Positions 26,098 to 35,568 are shown, numbered from the stretch's first letter. The stretch is DNA of 64,000 nt from DSXF01 sp964387495 (GCA_964387495.1 CAYLXB010000002.1:59397-123396); one strand, 5' to 3'. Notes: generated by a model not told the origin, from the sequence alone. Translations and numbers: made by a program.

Positions 26098-27645
26098 TTA
26101 CCGGAAAGGTTTGTCGGCTTGTTGGAATCTCTCCAACAACTCGTCTTTAAGGGAGACCGCCATTTCGGGCCGGCTTGGATAAAGATCTATCATCTCCTCC
26201 GGGTCGGCTTCCAGGTCATAAAGTTCAAACAAAGTCCCCATCCCTCCAAGTTCTTCATAGCCGCGATAATAAGCCAGTTTATGGTTTGCCTTTACAATCA
26301 TGGCTGAGGCCGGATTCAGCGGTCTTTCGGGATCACTGAACTTGGCTTCCACAGCATATACACTGCGGTCGGGGCGCGGTTCAGATCCGGAAAAAGGCGG
26401 CAGGACCTCCCCTTCGCTCCAATCAGGCACCTGCTGGTCCGTAATTCTCATTAACGTCGGAAGAAGGTCCACTGCGCTGGTAAGCGCATGGATATCACGG
26501 CGTTCCCGTTGCCCCGGTTCAACAATCACCAGAGGGACGCGGACGACCGGTTGGAACAAGGCCGGTGTACGGTGTCCGAAGATGCCCCTTTCGAACATTT
26601 CGCCGTGGTCAGAAGTAAAGATAAACCAGGTGTTATCCAGCAGGCCGCTTCCTTGGAGCGAATCGTACAAACGTCCTAATTCAGAATCTGAATAGAGAAT
26701 GAATTCGTCGTACCACTGCCGCTGGGTGGCCTGATAATTGAGGCTGATTGGATTATCATTACCACTCTGATTGAAAACATGCTTCGGCTTGTTGATCAGG
26801 TAACCAACATCATCTTTGTCAAAAGCACCCCGGTATTGGCGCCGCGGACAGTAAGGACGGTGAGGAGGCAGAAAATGAAAATAGCCGATAAAGGGCTGTT
26901 GGATCCTGGTGACCCGCCCTTTGACCCAGTTTATGCCGTCTTCCAGTAAAAAGTAATCATCCTCTCCGATGCGGGTGATTCCCCTGGGAAAATCTTCACC
27001 CAGTTTCTTCAACTGGCTTTGTGTGTAGCGCTCGTAGATTTCTGAAAGGAAAAGGGAGTAAGAATAACCATCTGTGCCTCTCTTTGCTGCACGCTCCCAA
27101 GTGACCGAGGCAATATCATTATCCCAAGGGAAGAGCCGGTCAAAAGCCAGGTTGTTTCTTACAAACAAATCCTTTTGAGGTTTTATGTAGTCCACATCTT
27201 CCCGGATCTGCCGTAGAAGCGAATTGACAAAATTGTTGTGTGAATAAGCCAGGCGATAATAGCGGCTAAAAGCACTGAAGAGATTCTTTCTTTTTCTGTC
27301 CTCGGCAATCGTAGTACCCAGCCCAACTGCCCGATGAGTCCAAGGGTAAGTTCCAGTCAACAAAGAAGCAACCCCCGGGGTGGTGAAATTACCGCCGGAA
27401 AAATGATTATGATAAACCGTTGCATGCTCAGCTATACGACTGAGGTTGGGCATTGTATTTCGCTTATAGCCATAGAGAGAAATGTTCTTTGCAGAGAGGG
27501 CATCAAACACAATAATGATGATATTCTTCGCATCGGGCGTTTGATGGGGAAGAACAGGAGCCTGCATGAACTTAGAGGCGAATACACTGGGCGGCAGAAC
27601 AGCCAGTAACTTAAGGAATTCGCGCCGGCTGAGTGTTTTTCTCAT
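26098..27645 (-). CDS. Tat-exported alkaline-phosphatase-superfamily hydrolase with Thr in place of the sulfatase Cys
   Basis: 515 residues. A twin-arginine signal (SRREFLKLLAVLP) predicts export. The fold is sulfatase-like: IIIIVFDALSAKNISLYGY (first metal Asp), FTSDHGEMFERGIFGHR (second metal site). However the sulfatase motif Cys/Ser-x-Pro-x-Arg reads Thr88-Thr-Pro-Gly-Val, so formylglycine cannot form; Thr nucleophiles belong to phosphatases and phosphotransferases of this superfamily. I therefore infer a phosphodiesterase/phosphotransferase rather than a sulfatase. Its start overlaps the upstream membrane-protein stop as ATGA. Confidence 0.82.
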   Translation of the reverse strand: MRKTLSRREFLKLLAVLPPSVFASKFMQAPVLPHQTPDAKNIIIIVFDALSAKNISLYGYKRNTMPNLSRIAEHATVYHNHFSGGNFTTPGVASLLTGTYPWTHRAVGLGTTIAEDRKRKNLFSAFSRYYRLAYSHNNFVNSLLRQIREDVDYIKPQKDLFVRNNLAFDRLFPWDNDIASVTWERAAKRGTDGYSYSLFLSEIYERYTQSQLKKLGEDFPRGITRIGEDDYFLLEDGINWVKGRVTRIQQPFIGYFHFLPPHRPYCPRRQYRGAFDKDDVGYLINKPKHVFNQSGNDNPISLNYQATQRQWYDEFILYSDSELGRLYDSLQGSGLLDNTWFIFTSDHGEMFERGIFGHRTPALFQPVVRVPLVIVEPGQRERRDIHALTSAVDLLPTLMRITDQQVPDWSEGEVLPPFSGSEPRPDRSVYAVEAKFSDPERPLNPASAMIVKANHKLAYYRGYEELGGMGTLFELYDLEADPEEMIDLYPSRPEMAVSLKDELLERFQQADKPFR

Positions 27646-28244
27646 GAGGTCACACCCCGGATAATAATTATTATGATCCCCAGGAAATCAAAGATCAGGT
27701 AGAAAGACGACAGGATGATGATGCGATCAAAAAAACGAATAACCGATTCTTTGATGTGGTTATACTTTAAAATGAGAAAAAGTGGAACAAACGAACTAAG
27801 AAACAGGGTTGGCAGCAGCACTCCCATAATGATCCACATCGGGTGCTCAGCATTCGCAAGCAACTCAAACAGCAACTCTGGCATGGGTTTCTGAGCCAGA
27901 AAATACCCCTGTCCCAGCATTCCCCAAAGGACGGTTACGAGAAACGATGTTCCAAGCAGGGCAATATTGCGATCTGAACCCCATTTCTCCGGGAGGAGCA
28001 GATCCAGCAACAGGATGACAAAAAAGACAGCTGCAGTTTCCAGGAGGGCGATAAGCAGGGCGTAGGACACCAAGCCGAAGGCATCCCAGAGACGGGTCCT
28101 TTCCGCCACCCAAGAAAAATCCATGAATACCAGAATCAATGTCCAAGCATGGATTGGAAATGCACAAAGTGCAAAAAGCCGATAGAGGTTTCCCGGTGAA
28201 TATTTGGATTTGAGGTAAGTCCTATAGTCAGGTAAAGCAGCCAA
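27642..28244 (-). CDS. Multi-pass membrane protein of unknown function
   Basis: 200 residues with about five hydrophobic segments. No family recognised. It starts 23 bases after the SpoIIE phosphatase stop and overlaps the following AP-superfamily gene by ATGA, so it is translated with it. A membrane partner or substrate handler for that exported enzyme is a reasonable but unproven guess. Confidence 0.65.
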   Translation of the reverse strand: MAALPDYRTYLKSKYSPGNLYRLFALCAFPIHAWTLILVFMDFSWVAERTRLWDAFGLVSYALLIALLETAAVFFVILLLDLLLPEKWGSDRNIALLGTSFLVTVLWGMLGQGYFLAQKPMPELLFELLANAEHPMWIIMGVLLPTLFLSSFVPLFLILKYNHIKESVIRFFDRIIILSSFYLIFDFLGIIIIIIRGVTS

Positions 28245-28267
28245 TTGATCTTAATCCTCTTAATTGT

Positions 28268-31200
28268 TTACTTTGCTTTCCTGCATACAGCAAGAATGGT
28301 CAGGTCATCAGCAGGTGGCAGAGGGTCGGTAAAACTATGGAGGTCGGCCTCAACGGTATCGAGCATCTCCTGGACTGAGCAGCAGGTCAATTTGCCCAAT
28401 ATAGATTGCAAACGTTCCTCACCATAGATATCACCGGCAGGAGAAAAGGATTCTGTCAGGCCGTCTGTATAGAATAACACGCAATCGCCTTTTTCCAAAG
28501 TGATGGTACGCTCATTAATCTCTGTTCCCTCCACCACACCCAGAGCCATGCCGGTACGGGTCAGGCGCTCGACCAGGCAACCATCGCTGCACAAACGCAG
28601 CGGTGGGTTGTGTCCGGCATTTGCATAGGTCAGTTCGCCGCTTTCCAATGAAAGGACAGCATAGACTGCCGTAACGAACATGCCCTGCCGGGTATCAGGG
28701 ATCAGCAAGTCGTTGACGCGACGCAAAGCCTGGCAAGGAGAGTTGGTCTCAATCACAGCAGCACGAACCAAGGTACGCGTGAGCGCCATAAAGAGCGCAG
28801 CCGGAATACCTTTGTCTGCCACATCAGCAATAAACAGTCCCAGGCGGCTTCCCGGAAGTTCGAGGACATCATAAAAATCTCCACCCACCTGGCGAGCCGT
28901 ACGCCAGCGGGCATCGATATCCCAGGCAGGATGTGAAGGCAAGGTTTCGGGAATAAATGTCTGCTGGATCTGGCGAGCCAGTTGGACCTCAGTCTCCAGG
29001 CGTTCACGAAGAACCATCTCCTTCTGCAGGCGGTCATCCTGAATGGCCAGAGCAGCCTGCTGGACGATGCCGTGCAAGATTTCCAGGCGGCGGGCGCGAA
29101 ACCGCAGGCCACCAGGAGCTTCCTCGACCAACAGGACACCGTACAGGTCATTCTTAACCGCCACCGGAACACAGAGCAGTAATTGCTCGTCATTGAACAA
29201 AACCGGACTGGCCTCATCCTGCCAGGGGCCAGAAACATCCGGCCAGGTTTCAGGCAAGTCATCCGCGGCCAATGGGGCAACCAGCAAACGGTTGGCCTGA
29301 CGGGCGACATCCAACAGAGGAAAGTCGCCGGGTATAAGCTTGCGGCACAGGCGCGCCTCACCAGCCTCTCCTAACCCATAGGACTGGCTGGACAGATAAC
29401 ATTCAGAATCCGCATCCCAAAGATACAGGACACAACGATCCACCCCTACCAGGATCGGCATGATACGCACAATAGTGCCCAGAATTTCATCTAGATTACT
29501 CAGGCTGACCACTGCCTGGGCCACCTGCAACAGGGCCGCCGCGGCGTAGGCTTGCTCCTGGGCAGCGTCATACAATCGGGCATTCTCAATTGCGACAGCA
29601 GCATAACTGGCAAAGGTGGCAACCATGGCCTGGGCTTCATGGCCATAACGTCCAGCGGTATGGTGCGCCAGGGTCAGAACCCCAACGGGTTGATCAGCAA
29701 CCCGCAAGGGAACCGCGATGGAAGAGTAAGAAGCATCAAAGCCTGCCGCCAGGCCAGATGGGCCCATCGGGTCTTCGGGACGATGAATGAGCGGCTCTTC
29801 GGCCAACAGGGCAGTTGCCAGCCAAACAGCTGCGTGCGGGGATTGTTCGCGCGCGCTCTCGAGCGCGGCCGGGTCCCAGCCGTGCACTGCGGCCAGGAAC
29901 ATCTCATCCCCATCCAACAACCAAATGGCAGCCACATCACTGGGTAGGTTGCGCTCCAGCTCGGTCAAGATGGCATCCAGCACCTGATTGACATCTACAT
30001 TGGATGAGATCAAGCCAGCCACTTCACGCAGACTGTCGGCCACACGCCGGCGCCACTGTTCCGAACGATATAAATCTGTGTTGTGGATGGCAGTGGCAAT
30101 ACTATCGCCCAGCGCATTGAACAATACTAGGTCGTCTTCCTTGAAGGCACCAGCTCCTGTGCTTTGAATATCCAACAGGCCAACAACTTCACCATTGAAT
30201 ATCAGCGGCACAGTCAGTTCAGATTTGGTGTCAGCTGGCGGGATTGGGGAAGGACGGTAACGCGGCTCCTGGCTGACGTCATTCGACAAGAGAGCCTGTC
30301 CACTGCGAGCCACCCAAGGAAGAATGCCATCCGGGTCGTCGAGGTCGAGCATGTAACCTTCCAGTGCCTGGCTGCGTCCACCGCTTCCAGCTTCATAGAT
30401 TATCTGCCGCCGGTTGGGATGAACTGTGAACAGGTGCACATATGGAAAGCCAAAATGTTCCTGAATCAAGAAAGCCACGTCGTGCATTAATGTGGACAGG
30501 TCGAGGGTGGAATTGACCGCGCGGCTGACCTCGGCTGCAACCGCCAATTGTTCGGCACGCCGGCGCAGGCTGCTATACAAACGTGCACCTCGCACAGCGA
30601 TCGCCACACTGCCGGCCAAAGCGCGCAGGACAAGCAGATCATACGGGTGGAAGGCATGTACCCGATCACTTTGAATATCCAGGACACCAACCACCTCATC
30701 TTCGATCTTTAACGGCAGGGCAACTTCAGCGCGCGTTTTGGGCAGGCTCTCGATGACGCGGAACCGCGTCTCAGTACGAATATCGTCACAGACGATCTCC
30801 TGGCCATCCTTTACAACTGTGCCAATCAGACCTTGCCCGGGTTCCACAACCAGGTTATGGCAGGAATCAAGCGTTCCATTCCCAGGTGCAATCGCGCAGG
30901 AGCGGAAATGCAGCACCTGTTCACCGGGTTCAAGTGTAAAGATGGCAACATAATAATAATGAAAAGTCTGCTGAATCAGTTCTGTTATACGGCTGGTCAG
31001 TTCATCCAAGTCGAATACCTTGGTAATCTGGGCGCTGACACTGCCCACCAGAGTCAACTGGCCGACACGGAAATGCTCGACTGCCACGCGGTGGGCTGCT
31101 ATCAGACCCAGGCTGGCCACCCCCGCCACTGCCGCCAAACCATCTAACTCGTCCTGGCTGAAGCCCGCCCCTGCGCGACTGACCTGCAAAGCACCCAGCA

Positions 31201-31513
31201 CCAGTTCATGGTCCGACAGCAGGAAAGCAGCGACAGACTCGCCAGAGTCGGTAACGGTTATATAAGCGCGGCCAGAAGCAACTGCCTGACGCATGGCTTC
31301 TTCTGGCGGTTCAGGCGGAAAAATCGGATCCGGGTCCCAATCCGGCAGGCGAAATAGTGACTCGTTCAGCCAGACCCGCGGCGTGGCGCCCACCAGACGT
31401 TCAGCCGTCTGCTGGATCTGGTCGCGTTGAGCTGCCAGCGAGGCGGCGCCGTGAAGCTGCTCCCCCAGACTGGCAAGTTCACACCAGGTGGAAGGGCCGG
31501 AAGGTGCATTCAT
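28268..31513 (-). CDS. Multi-GAF sensor with C-terminal SpoIIE/PP2C serine phosphatase (RsbU/RsbP-like)
   Basis: 1081 residues. By internal repeats I count five GAF-like domains, about 10-140 (weak), 160-315, 335-480, 500-645 and 665-825, then a short helical linker (ETEVQLARQIQQTF) and a PP2C domain at 865-1080. Metal Asp residues are visible in VGGDFYD (887-893), IADVADKG, YTDGLTE and DDLT. Such proteins sense small ligands or redox state and dephosphorylate a STAS antagonist to release a sigma factor or other target. It overlaps the RsbW-like gene by ATGA and the STAS gene is next upstream, so a complete partner switch is encoded here. Confidence 0.93.
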   Translation of the reverse strand: MNAPSGPSTWCELASLGEQLHGAASLAAQRDQIQQTAERLVGATPRVWLNESLFRLPDWDPDPIFPPEPPEEAMRQAVASGRAYITVTDSGESVAAFLLSDHELVLGALQVSRAGAGFSQDELDGLAAVAGVASLGLIAAHRVAVEHFRVGQLTLVGSVSAQITKVFDLDELTSRITELIQQTFHYYYVAIFTLEPGEQVLHFRSCAIAPGNGTLDSCHNLVVEPGQGLIGTVVKDGQEIVCDDIRTETRFRVIESLPKTRAEVALPLKIEDEVVGVLDIQSDRVHAFHPYDLLVLRALAGSVAIAVRGARLYSSLRRRAEQLAVAAEVSRAVNSTLDLSTLMHDVAFLIQEHFGFPYVHLFTVHPNRRQIIYEAGSGGRSQALEGYMLDLDDPDGILPWVARSGQALLSNDVSQEPRYRPSPIPPADTKSELTVPLIFNGEVVGLLDIQSTGAGAFKEDDLVLFNALGDSIATAIHNTDLYRSEQWRRRVADSLREVAGLISSNVDVNQVLDAILTELERNLPSDVAAIWLLDGDEMFLAAVHGWDPAALESAREQSPHAAVWLATALLAEEPLIHRPEDPMGPSGLAAGFDASYSSIAVPLRVADQPVGVLTLAHHTAGRYGHEAQAMVATFASYAAVAIENARLYDAAQEQAYAAAALLQVAQAVVSLSNLDEILGTIVRIMPILVGVDRCVLYLWDADSECYLSSQSYGLGEAGEARLCRKLIPGDFPLLDVARQANRLLVAPLAADDLPETWPDVSGPWQDEASPVLFNDEQLLLCVPVAVKNDLYGVLLVEEAPGGLRFRARRLEILHGIVQQAALAIQDDRLQKEMVLRERLETEVQLARQIQQTFIPETLPSHPAWDIDARWRTARQVGGDFYDVLELPGSRLGLFIADVADKGIPAALFMALTRTLVRAAVIETNSPCQALRRVNDLLIPDTRQGMFVTAVYAVLSLESGELTYANAGHNPPLRLCSDGCLVERLTRTGMALGVVEGTEINERTITLEKGDCVLFYTDGLTESFSPAGDIYGEERLQSILGKLTCCSVQEMLDTVEADLHSFTDPLPPADDLTILAVCRKAK

Positions 31514-31929
31514 GAGCGGTCGGCTTTTTTTTTGAACAGAGTGAGAACGTTCCCGGTTTCTGGCTGGCTTTGGTAATCAACATCATCCATCAAGTTATGG
31601 ATCATATACAATCCCAAGCCGCCAATATTACGCTTGGAAAGCTGGGCACTCAGGTTGGGTTTGCGTACCTGCTTGGGATCGAAAGGTCTACCATAATCAT
31701 GCAGGATAATCGCCAGGCCATCCGTGCGCTGGCTGCAAGTAATCTCGACTTGCCCGCCCGGGATATCCCGGTAGGCATGCTCGATGACGTTCGTCGCAGC
31801 CTCGTCTACTGCAAGTTGAACAGCATACACTTCCTTGTCATCCAGACCAGCATCTACAGCTGCCTGCGCAACAAACTCCCTGATACGCTCAAGGTTGGAA
31901 AAATCGGCGGGAAAAATTTCAGTTCGCAT
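31510..31929 (-). CDS. RsbW-like anti-sigma serine kinase (HATPase)
   Basis: 139 residues, the short GHKL ATPase form. Seen: AVDEAATNVIEHAY (N box), LAIILHDYGRPFDP (G1 box) and NIGGLGLYMIHNLMDDVDYQ (G2 box). It should bind and phosphorylate the STAS protein encoded just upstream and hold a target, classically a sigma factor, when the antagonist is phosphorylated. No sigma factor gene is in the window. A terminator-like hairpin lies between it and the STAS gene. Confidence 0.92.
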   Translation of the reverse strand: MRTEIFPADFSNLERIREFVAQAAVDAGLDDKEVYAVQLAVDEAATNVIEHAYRDIPGGQVEITCSQRTDGLAIILHDYGRPFDPKQVRKPNLSAQLSKRNIGGLGLYMIHNLMDDVDYQSQPETGNVLTLFKKKADRS

Positions 31930-31941
31930 AAGGACAACAAA

Positions 31942-31976
31942 GGCCGCCTCAGCATTACCAGGGCGGAGAGGCGGCC
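31942..31976 (-). terminator. Terminator/attenuator between STAS and RsbW-like genes
   Basis: GGCCGCCTC pairs perfectly with GAGGCGGCC across 17 bases, and on the minus strand it is followed by TTTGTTGT. It would let the antagonist be made in excess over the kinase by partial read-through. Confidence 0.65.
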
Positions 31977-32000
31977 AGGCTGATTACACTTGCAGGCCGG

Positions 32001-32336
32001 TTAGAAGGAACCAACAGCCGTGGTCACATCCTCGTAAGCCTTGAAAAGATCGGTAAAACCGGCCAGTTCGAGTGTGTCCTTGATGTTCTTTGGAACAGCC
32101 GCCAGGATTAGTTCTCCGCGGTTATAGCGCTTGCACTGGCGCTGGGTGGCAAGCAGGGTACGCAGCCCGGCGCTGGACATGTACTCAAGCGCAGTCATAT
32201 CGAGCACGATTTTATATTGACCATCCTTGGTAATGGCATCGAAGGTCTGGGCCAACTGAGGGGCAGTGGCGCTGTCCACACGCCCTTTGACAGTGACCAG
32301 GGTACAATGCTTGAACAATTTCGAGGTGGTTTCCAT
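32001..32336 (-). CDS. STAS-domain anti-sigma factor antagonist
   Basis: 111 residues. RsbV/SpoIIAA-type: VKGRVDSATAPQL, then DMTALEYMSSAGLRTLLATQ with the phospho-acceptor Ser in SSAG. It is the substrate of both the RsbW-like kinase and, after phosphorylation, the SpoIIE phosphatase encoded downstream. GGAGG lies ahead of the ATG, and an extended -10 (TGT-TATAAT) lies about 50 bases upstream. Confidence 0.95.
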   Translation of the reverse strand: METTSKLFKHCTLVTVKGRVDSATAPQLAQTFDAITKDGQYKIVLDMTALEYMSSAGLRTLLATQRQCKRYNRGELILAAVPKNIKDTLELAGFTDLFKAYEDVTTAVGSF

Positions 32337-32387
32337 GGAAAAGCCTCCGGCGGGAAAATGAGAGGGGAATTAGTTACACTGCAAGTT

Positions 32388-32396
32388 ATTATAACA
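32388..32396 (-). promoter_or_regulatory. Extended -10 promoter of the STAS/partner-switch operon
   Basis: On the minus strand TG-T-TATAAT ends about 50 bases upstream of the STAS start codon. There is no clear -35, as expected for an extended -10 promoter. Confidence 0.55.
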
Positions 32397-32501
32397 CGCC
32401 CGACTTACCTGCGGCTAAAAAACAGGAGAGAGGAGAACTGACAATGAGAAATAGGAAATGCACAAACAGCCTCCCCAGATATGCTACCTACGAAATGAAG
32501 G

Positions 32502-33536
32502 TCACTCCGTTGTCGTCACTTTGCCAACAATACGAAAAATGCCCGCATCAATGCCTTTCCGCTTGGCCATGACCAGAGACAACAATTGCACAGGCAGGAT
32601 CTCCACAATCGGACGGGCCGGATCATCCACTGCAGGAATGGTAAAGGTTGGCATGTCAGGATCTTCCCGAGAGTCCAACCAAACCACCCGCGCACCATGC
32701 TCTCTAATATCCACTGCCAGCCGGCGGTTCAGAGAGAATGTGCGTGGAGAACCAGCAAAGAACAGGGCGCAGAATCCCGCCTCAGCCAGTTCCAACGGGC
32801 CGTGGCGGAACTCGGCGGCATGCATGCCCTCAAAAGCGCATTTGGCCGCTTCTTTATTGATCAAAGACCCGTTCCAGACAGCAGCCAGGGAGGTGCCCCG
32901 GCCAAGGATGACCAGTGTTCTAAAATCTCCTAAAATACGATCCAGGGTATCGAGGCGGGCCTGCCAGCCCTTCAGCCAGGTTTCGGTTTCGTCTGAAGCG
33001 GCAAGAATCCGGCTTTTGAGCGTTTCGACGTCTTGAGATGCAATCTGCTGTGCAGCCAACAAGTTAACTGCCAATGTGTTGATGTACGTCTTTGTACTGA
33101 CAGTTGCTTCCGGCCCGGCATGGATCGGTAAACAGACGTCGGCCGCGGCTGCCAGCGGGCTGGTTTCATCATTCACACAGGCCAGGATAGAGACCGGTGG
33201 GTTGGATTTGATACGCTCGAGCAGATGCAAGAGTTCGGCGCTCTGCCCAGACTGCGAATTGACCCAGAGCAGCGTTCGACTCCCGATTAATCCATTCAAG
33301 TTGTAAACCAGCTCAGCGGCATTTGCCAGCACAACAGGTGCAGACAAATTGGAAAGGGCTGCATAGGCCGGGTAGGCTGCGTTGAAGGAAGCGCCCATGC
33401 CGGTCATGACAATCCGATCAAAGGTTCCAGACTGAATTTGCCTGACAACTGCAGCCAATGAGGCGGGTGAATAGTTTTTTACAGCATCCCGAAGAGCAAC
33501 AGGCTGGGAAAGGATATCGGTGATATATGGGTTCAT
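32502..33536 (-). CDS. Two-domain SIS sugar-phosphate isomerase/deaminase (GlmS C-terminal / NagB-II-like)
   Basis: 344 residues, matching GlmS without its glutaminase domain. SIS domain 1: VMTGMGASFNAAYPAY, NSQSGQSAE (phosphate-binding Ser), ATVSTKTYINTL. SIS domain 2: VILGRGTSLAAVWNGSLINKEAAK and the catalytic EFRHGPLELAE. Stand-alone forms include type II glucosamine-6-phosphate deaminase and deglycases. It is the last gene of a 14-kb sugar operon and overlaps the ROK kinase start by ATGA, so it most likely acts on the phosphorylated product of the kinases. Substrate not determined. Confidence 0.88.
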   Translation of the reverse strand: MNPYITDILSQPVALRDAVKNYSPASLAAVVRQIQSGTFDRIVMTGMGASFNAAYPAYAALSNLSAPVVLANAAELVYNLNGLIGSRTLLWVNSQSGQSAELLHLLERIKSNPPVSILACVNDETSPLAAAADVCLPIHAGPEATVSTKTYINTLAVNLLAAQQIASQDVETLKSRILAASDETETWLKGWQARLDTLDRILGDFRTLVILGRGTSLAAVWNGSLINKEAAKCAFEGMHAAEFRHGPLELAEAGFCALFFAGSPRTFSLNRRLAVDIREHGARVVWLDSREDPDMPTFTIPAVDDPARPIVEILPVQLLSLVMAKRKGIDAGIFRIVGKVTTTE

Positions 33537-34507
33537 TCTTTATCATCAGCCAGAAGCATCTGAGCAGCATGTGCTGCACCATACAGCCCGGCCTGTTGTC
33601 CCAGTTTGGAAAGTTGGATCCGGACATGCCTGGCCGGAACAATGATGTCATAACGGGCAAGTCGCGTAAGAATTTTCTCTTCGAGCAAATCATATGAGCG
33701 CATGAGGCCGCCGGTAAGCACAATACAATCAGGGAGCAGCAGCATAACCATGCTGACAAGGCCAAGTGTAATATAGTCCGCTGTCCGGCTGACCAGCGTT
33801 TTACAAAAGGCGTCCCCCTGGCGGGCACCGGCAAAGATCGCAGCGGCATCGATTCCTTCCGGCCCACCCGGGAGGGTTTGCAAAAATGGACTGGATTTCA
33901 TGCCTTCTGATTCTCTGGCAAAGCAGGCAATTGCTGGGCCTGCCACCAGGCTCTCCCAACAGCCATGCGCACCGCAGTAGCACTCCGGCCCGGATGGATC
34001 AAGAATGATATGTCCTCCTTCAGGATGTTCTCCGCCGAGGCCGCGATAGATTTCTCCATTCAGGATCAGACCCGTACCGACGCCGGTTCCAATCGTGACC
34101 ATGGCCATACGCGACATACCCCGTCCCGCACCGACCCAGGATTCTCCCAAAGCGGCAGCATCCGCATCATTTTCGAACGCGACCGGTACCCTATATCTTT
34201 CCCGCAGGGGACCAACAATATCCACATCTTCCCAGCCGGGTAATGTATAAGGATTCTGAATACAACCGCGCTGGCGGTCGATGGGACCGGTTGAACCAAT
34301 ACCCAGTGCAGCTGCTGGTTGTGCCACATTGTCCAAGATACCGTCCACAAGATGCAGAATTCTTTGCAGCCCTGATCCCGGTCCAAGGGAAGCCTCAATT
34401 GGAATATCCTGCCAATACAGCAATTGGCCATCCCAAGTAACTGCGCCGGCACGTACATTCGTACCCCCCAGATCAATGCCGATCAGGATTCCATTCTCCT
34501 TATTCAT
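33533..34507 (-). CDS. ROK family sugar kinase
   Basis: 324 residues. ROK kinases phosphorylate glucose, mannose, N-acetylglucosamine or N-acetylmannosamine. Seen: IGIDLGGTNVRAGAV (ATP loop), the NDADAAALGE catalytic Asp region, TIGTGVGTGLILNG, and the ROK zinc site CYCGAHGCWESLVAG. No DNA-binding domain, so this is an enzyme, not a repressor. It overlaps the next ROK gene by 8 bases and the SIS gene by 4. Confidence 0.92.
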   Translation of the reverse strand: MNKENGILIGIDLGGTNVRAGAVTWDGQLLYWQDIPIEASLGPGSGLQRILHLVDGILDNVAQPAAALGIGSTGPIDRQRGCIQNPYTLPGWEDVDIVGPLRERYRVPVAFENDADAAALGESWVGAGRGMSRMAMVTIGTGVGTGLILNGEIYRGLGGEHPEGGHIILDPSGPECYCGAHGCWESLVAGPAIACFARESEGMKSSPFLQTLPGGPEGIDAAAIFAGARQGDAFCKTLVSRTADYITLGLVSMVMLLLPDCIVLTGGLMRSYDLLEEKILTRLARYDIIVPARHVRIQLSKLGQQAGLYGAAHAAQMLLADDKE

Positions 34508-35483
34508 TATCAGCCCTGGAGATTGTAAGCGCTGCCCAGCAGGCCACCCCGATCACACCGGCATTGTCCCCCAACTGTGAAGGAACCACCTCCACTTGCG
34601 CGACAGGCATGATACGAACGCGTTCATGCAAAGTCCGCCGGATTGGATCAAGCAGAAGTTCCCCCGCCTGCGACACGCCTCCACCAATGATCACCCGCCG
34701 GGGGCCGATGGAGGCGCATATATTGGCAGCGGCGATCCCAATGTAAAAACCTGCCTTCTCGTAGATATCCCTGGCGATCTCATCGCCCGCCTGGGCTGCC
34801 TTGGCAATCAGCTCCGGGGTGATCTGATTCAAGTCATAAGCGCACAATTCGGCAATCTTTGTTGTCAGCCCCTGAGCCACTGCTTTCATCCCCATAGCGG
34901 CAATTGCCGGACCAGATGCGTAGGCTTCGAGACAGCCATTGTTCCCACATCCACAGCGAAGGCCATTAAAGTCGATCATGGTGTGGCCCAATTCACCACC
35001 GGTTCCACCAATACCCAGGTGTAACTGCCCATTAATCACCAAGCCGCCACCAATGCCGGTACCAATGGCAAAGACAGCCACAGTATCCACCCCGAGACCA
35101 GCACCAAAGCGCCATTCGCCATTGGTGATCGAACGGACATCATTCAAGAGAGCAGCCGGCAGACCTGTCAACCGCGCAATCGTCTCCCGCAGGGGCACAT
35201 GCGGCCAGGTACCCGGCAAGTTGGGCAGGAAAAGTGTTTCGCCCTTCTCCAGATCCAGCACCCCCGGCACGCCGATACCAATCCCACCAATCTCATCCTT
35301 CCGGAAACCGGCCGATTGGATCACATGCAGGAACAGGTCGGCCATGCGCTGCATGACAGCCTGATGCCCTTCACGCGCCAGGGTGGGTGTGCTCAGGTGG
35401 CATAGCACTTCCCCCGTTTCCACATCGACAATCGCAGCACGCAGATTGGTGCCGCCCAGGTCACAGCCAATGAATTTCTTCAT
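34500..35483 (-). CDS. ROK family sugar kinase (second copy)
   Basis: 327 residues from the ATG at 35483, which has GAGG upstream; the longer frame runs into a GC-rich hairpin. Seen: IGCDLGGTNLRAAIVD, FAIGTGIGGGLVING, GGELGHTMIDFNG and the zinc-binding CGCGNNGCLEAYASG. It is clearly diverged from its neighbour, so the two kinases probably act on different sugars released in the same pathway. Confidence 0.92.
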   Translation of the reverse strand: MKKFIGCDLGGTNLRAAIVDVETGEVLCHLSTPTLAREGHQAVMQRMADLFLHVIQSAGFRKDEIGGIGIGVPGVLDLEKGETLFLPNLPGTWPHVPLRETIARLTGLPAALLNDVRSITNGEWRFGAGLGVDTVAVFAIGTGIGGGLVINGQLHLGIGGTGGELGHTMIDFNGLRCGCGNNGCLEAYASGPAIAAMGMKAVAQGLTTKIAELCAYDLNQITPELIAKAAQAGDEIARDIYEKAGFYIGIAAANICASIGPRRVIIGGGVSQAGELLLDPIRRTLHERVRIMPVAQVEVVPSQLGDNAGVIGVACWAALTISRADNE

Positions 35484-35503
35484 GGAGATATCCTCAGAAA
35501 TAA

Positions 35504-35544
35504 TCACCCCTGCCCCTCTCCTGGAGGGAGAAAGGGAGGGGTGA
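35504..35544 (-). terminator. GC-rich imperfect hairpin between TIM-barrel isomerase and ROK genes
   Basis: A C-rich arm (about 35504-35521) faces a G-rich arm (35526-35544) with several mismatches and wobbles. The sequence type (CCCCTCTCC...GGGAG) recalls a common dispersed intergenic hairpin of bacterial genomes. It may stabilise the upstream message or reduce read-through. Confidence 0.45.
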
Positions 35545-35568
35545 AAGCAAAGTACCAATCCAAAATTG

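Noticed and set aside
35504..35544. Mobile element end
   Set aside because: The GC-rich hairpin is short, imperfect and single in this window; no paired copy or target duplication.
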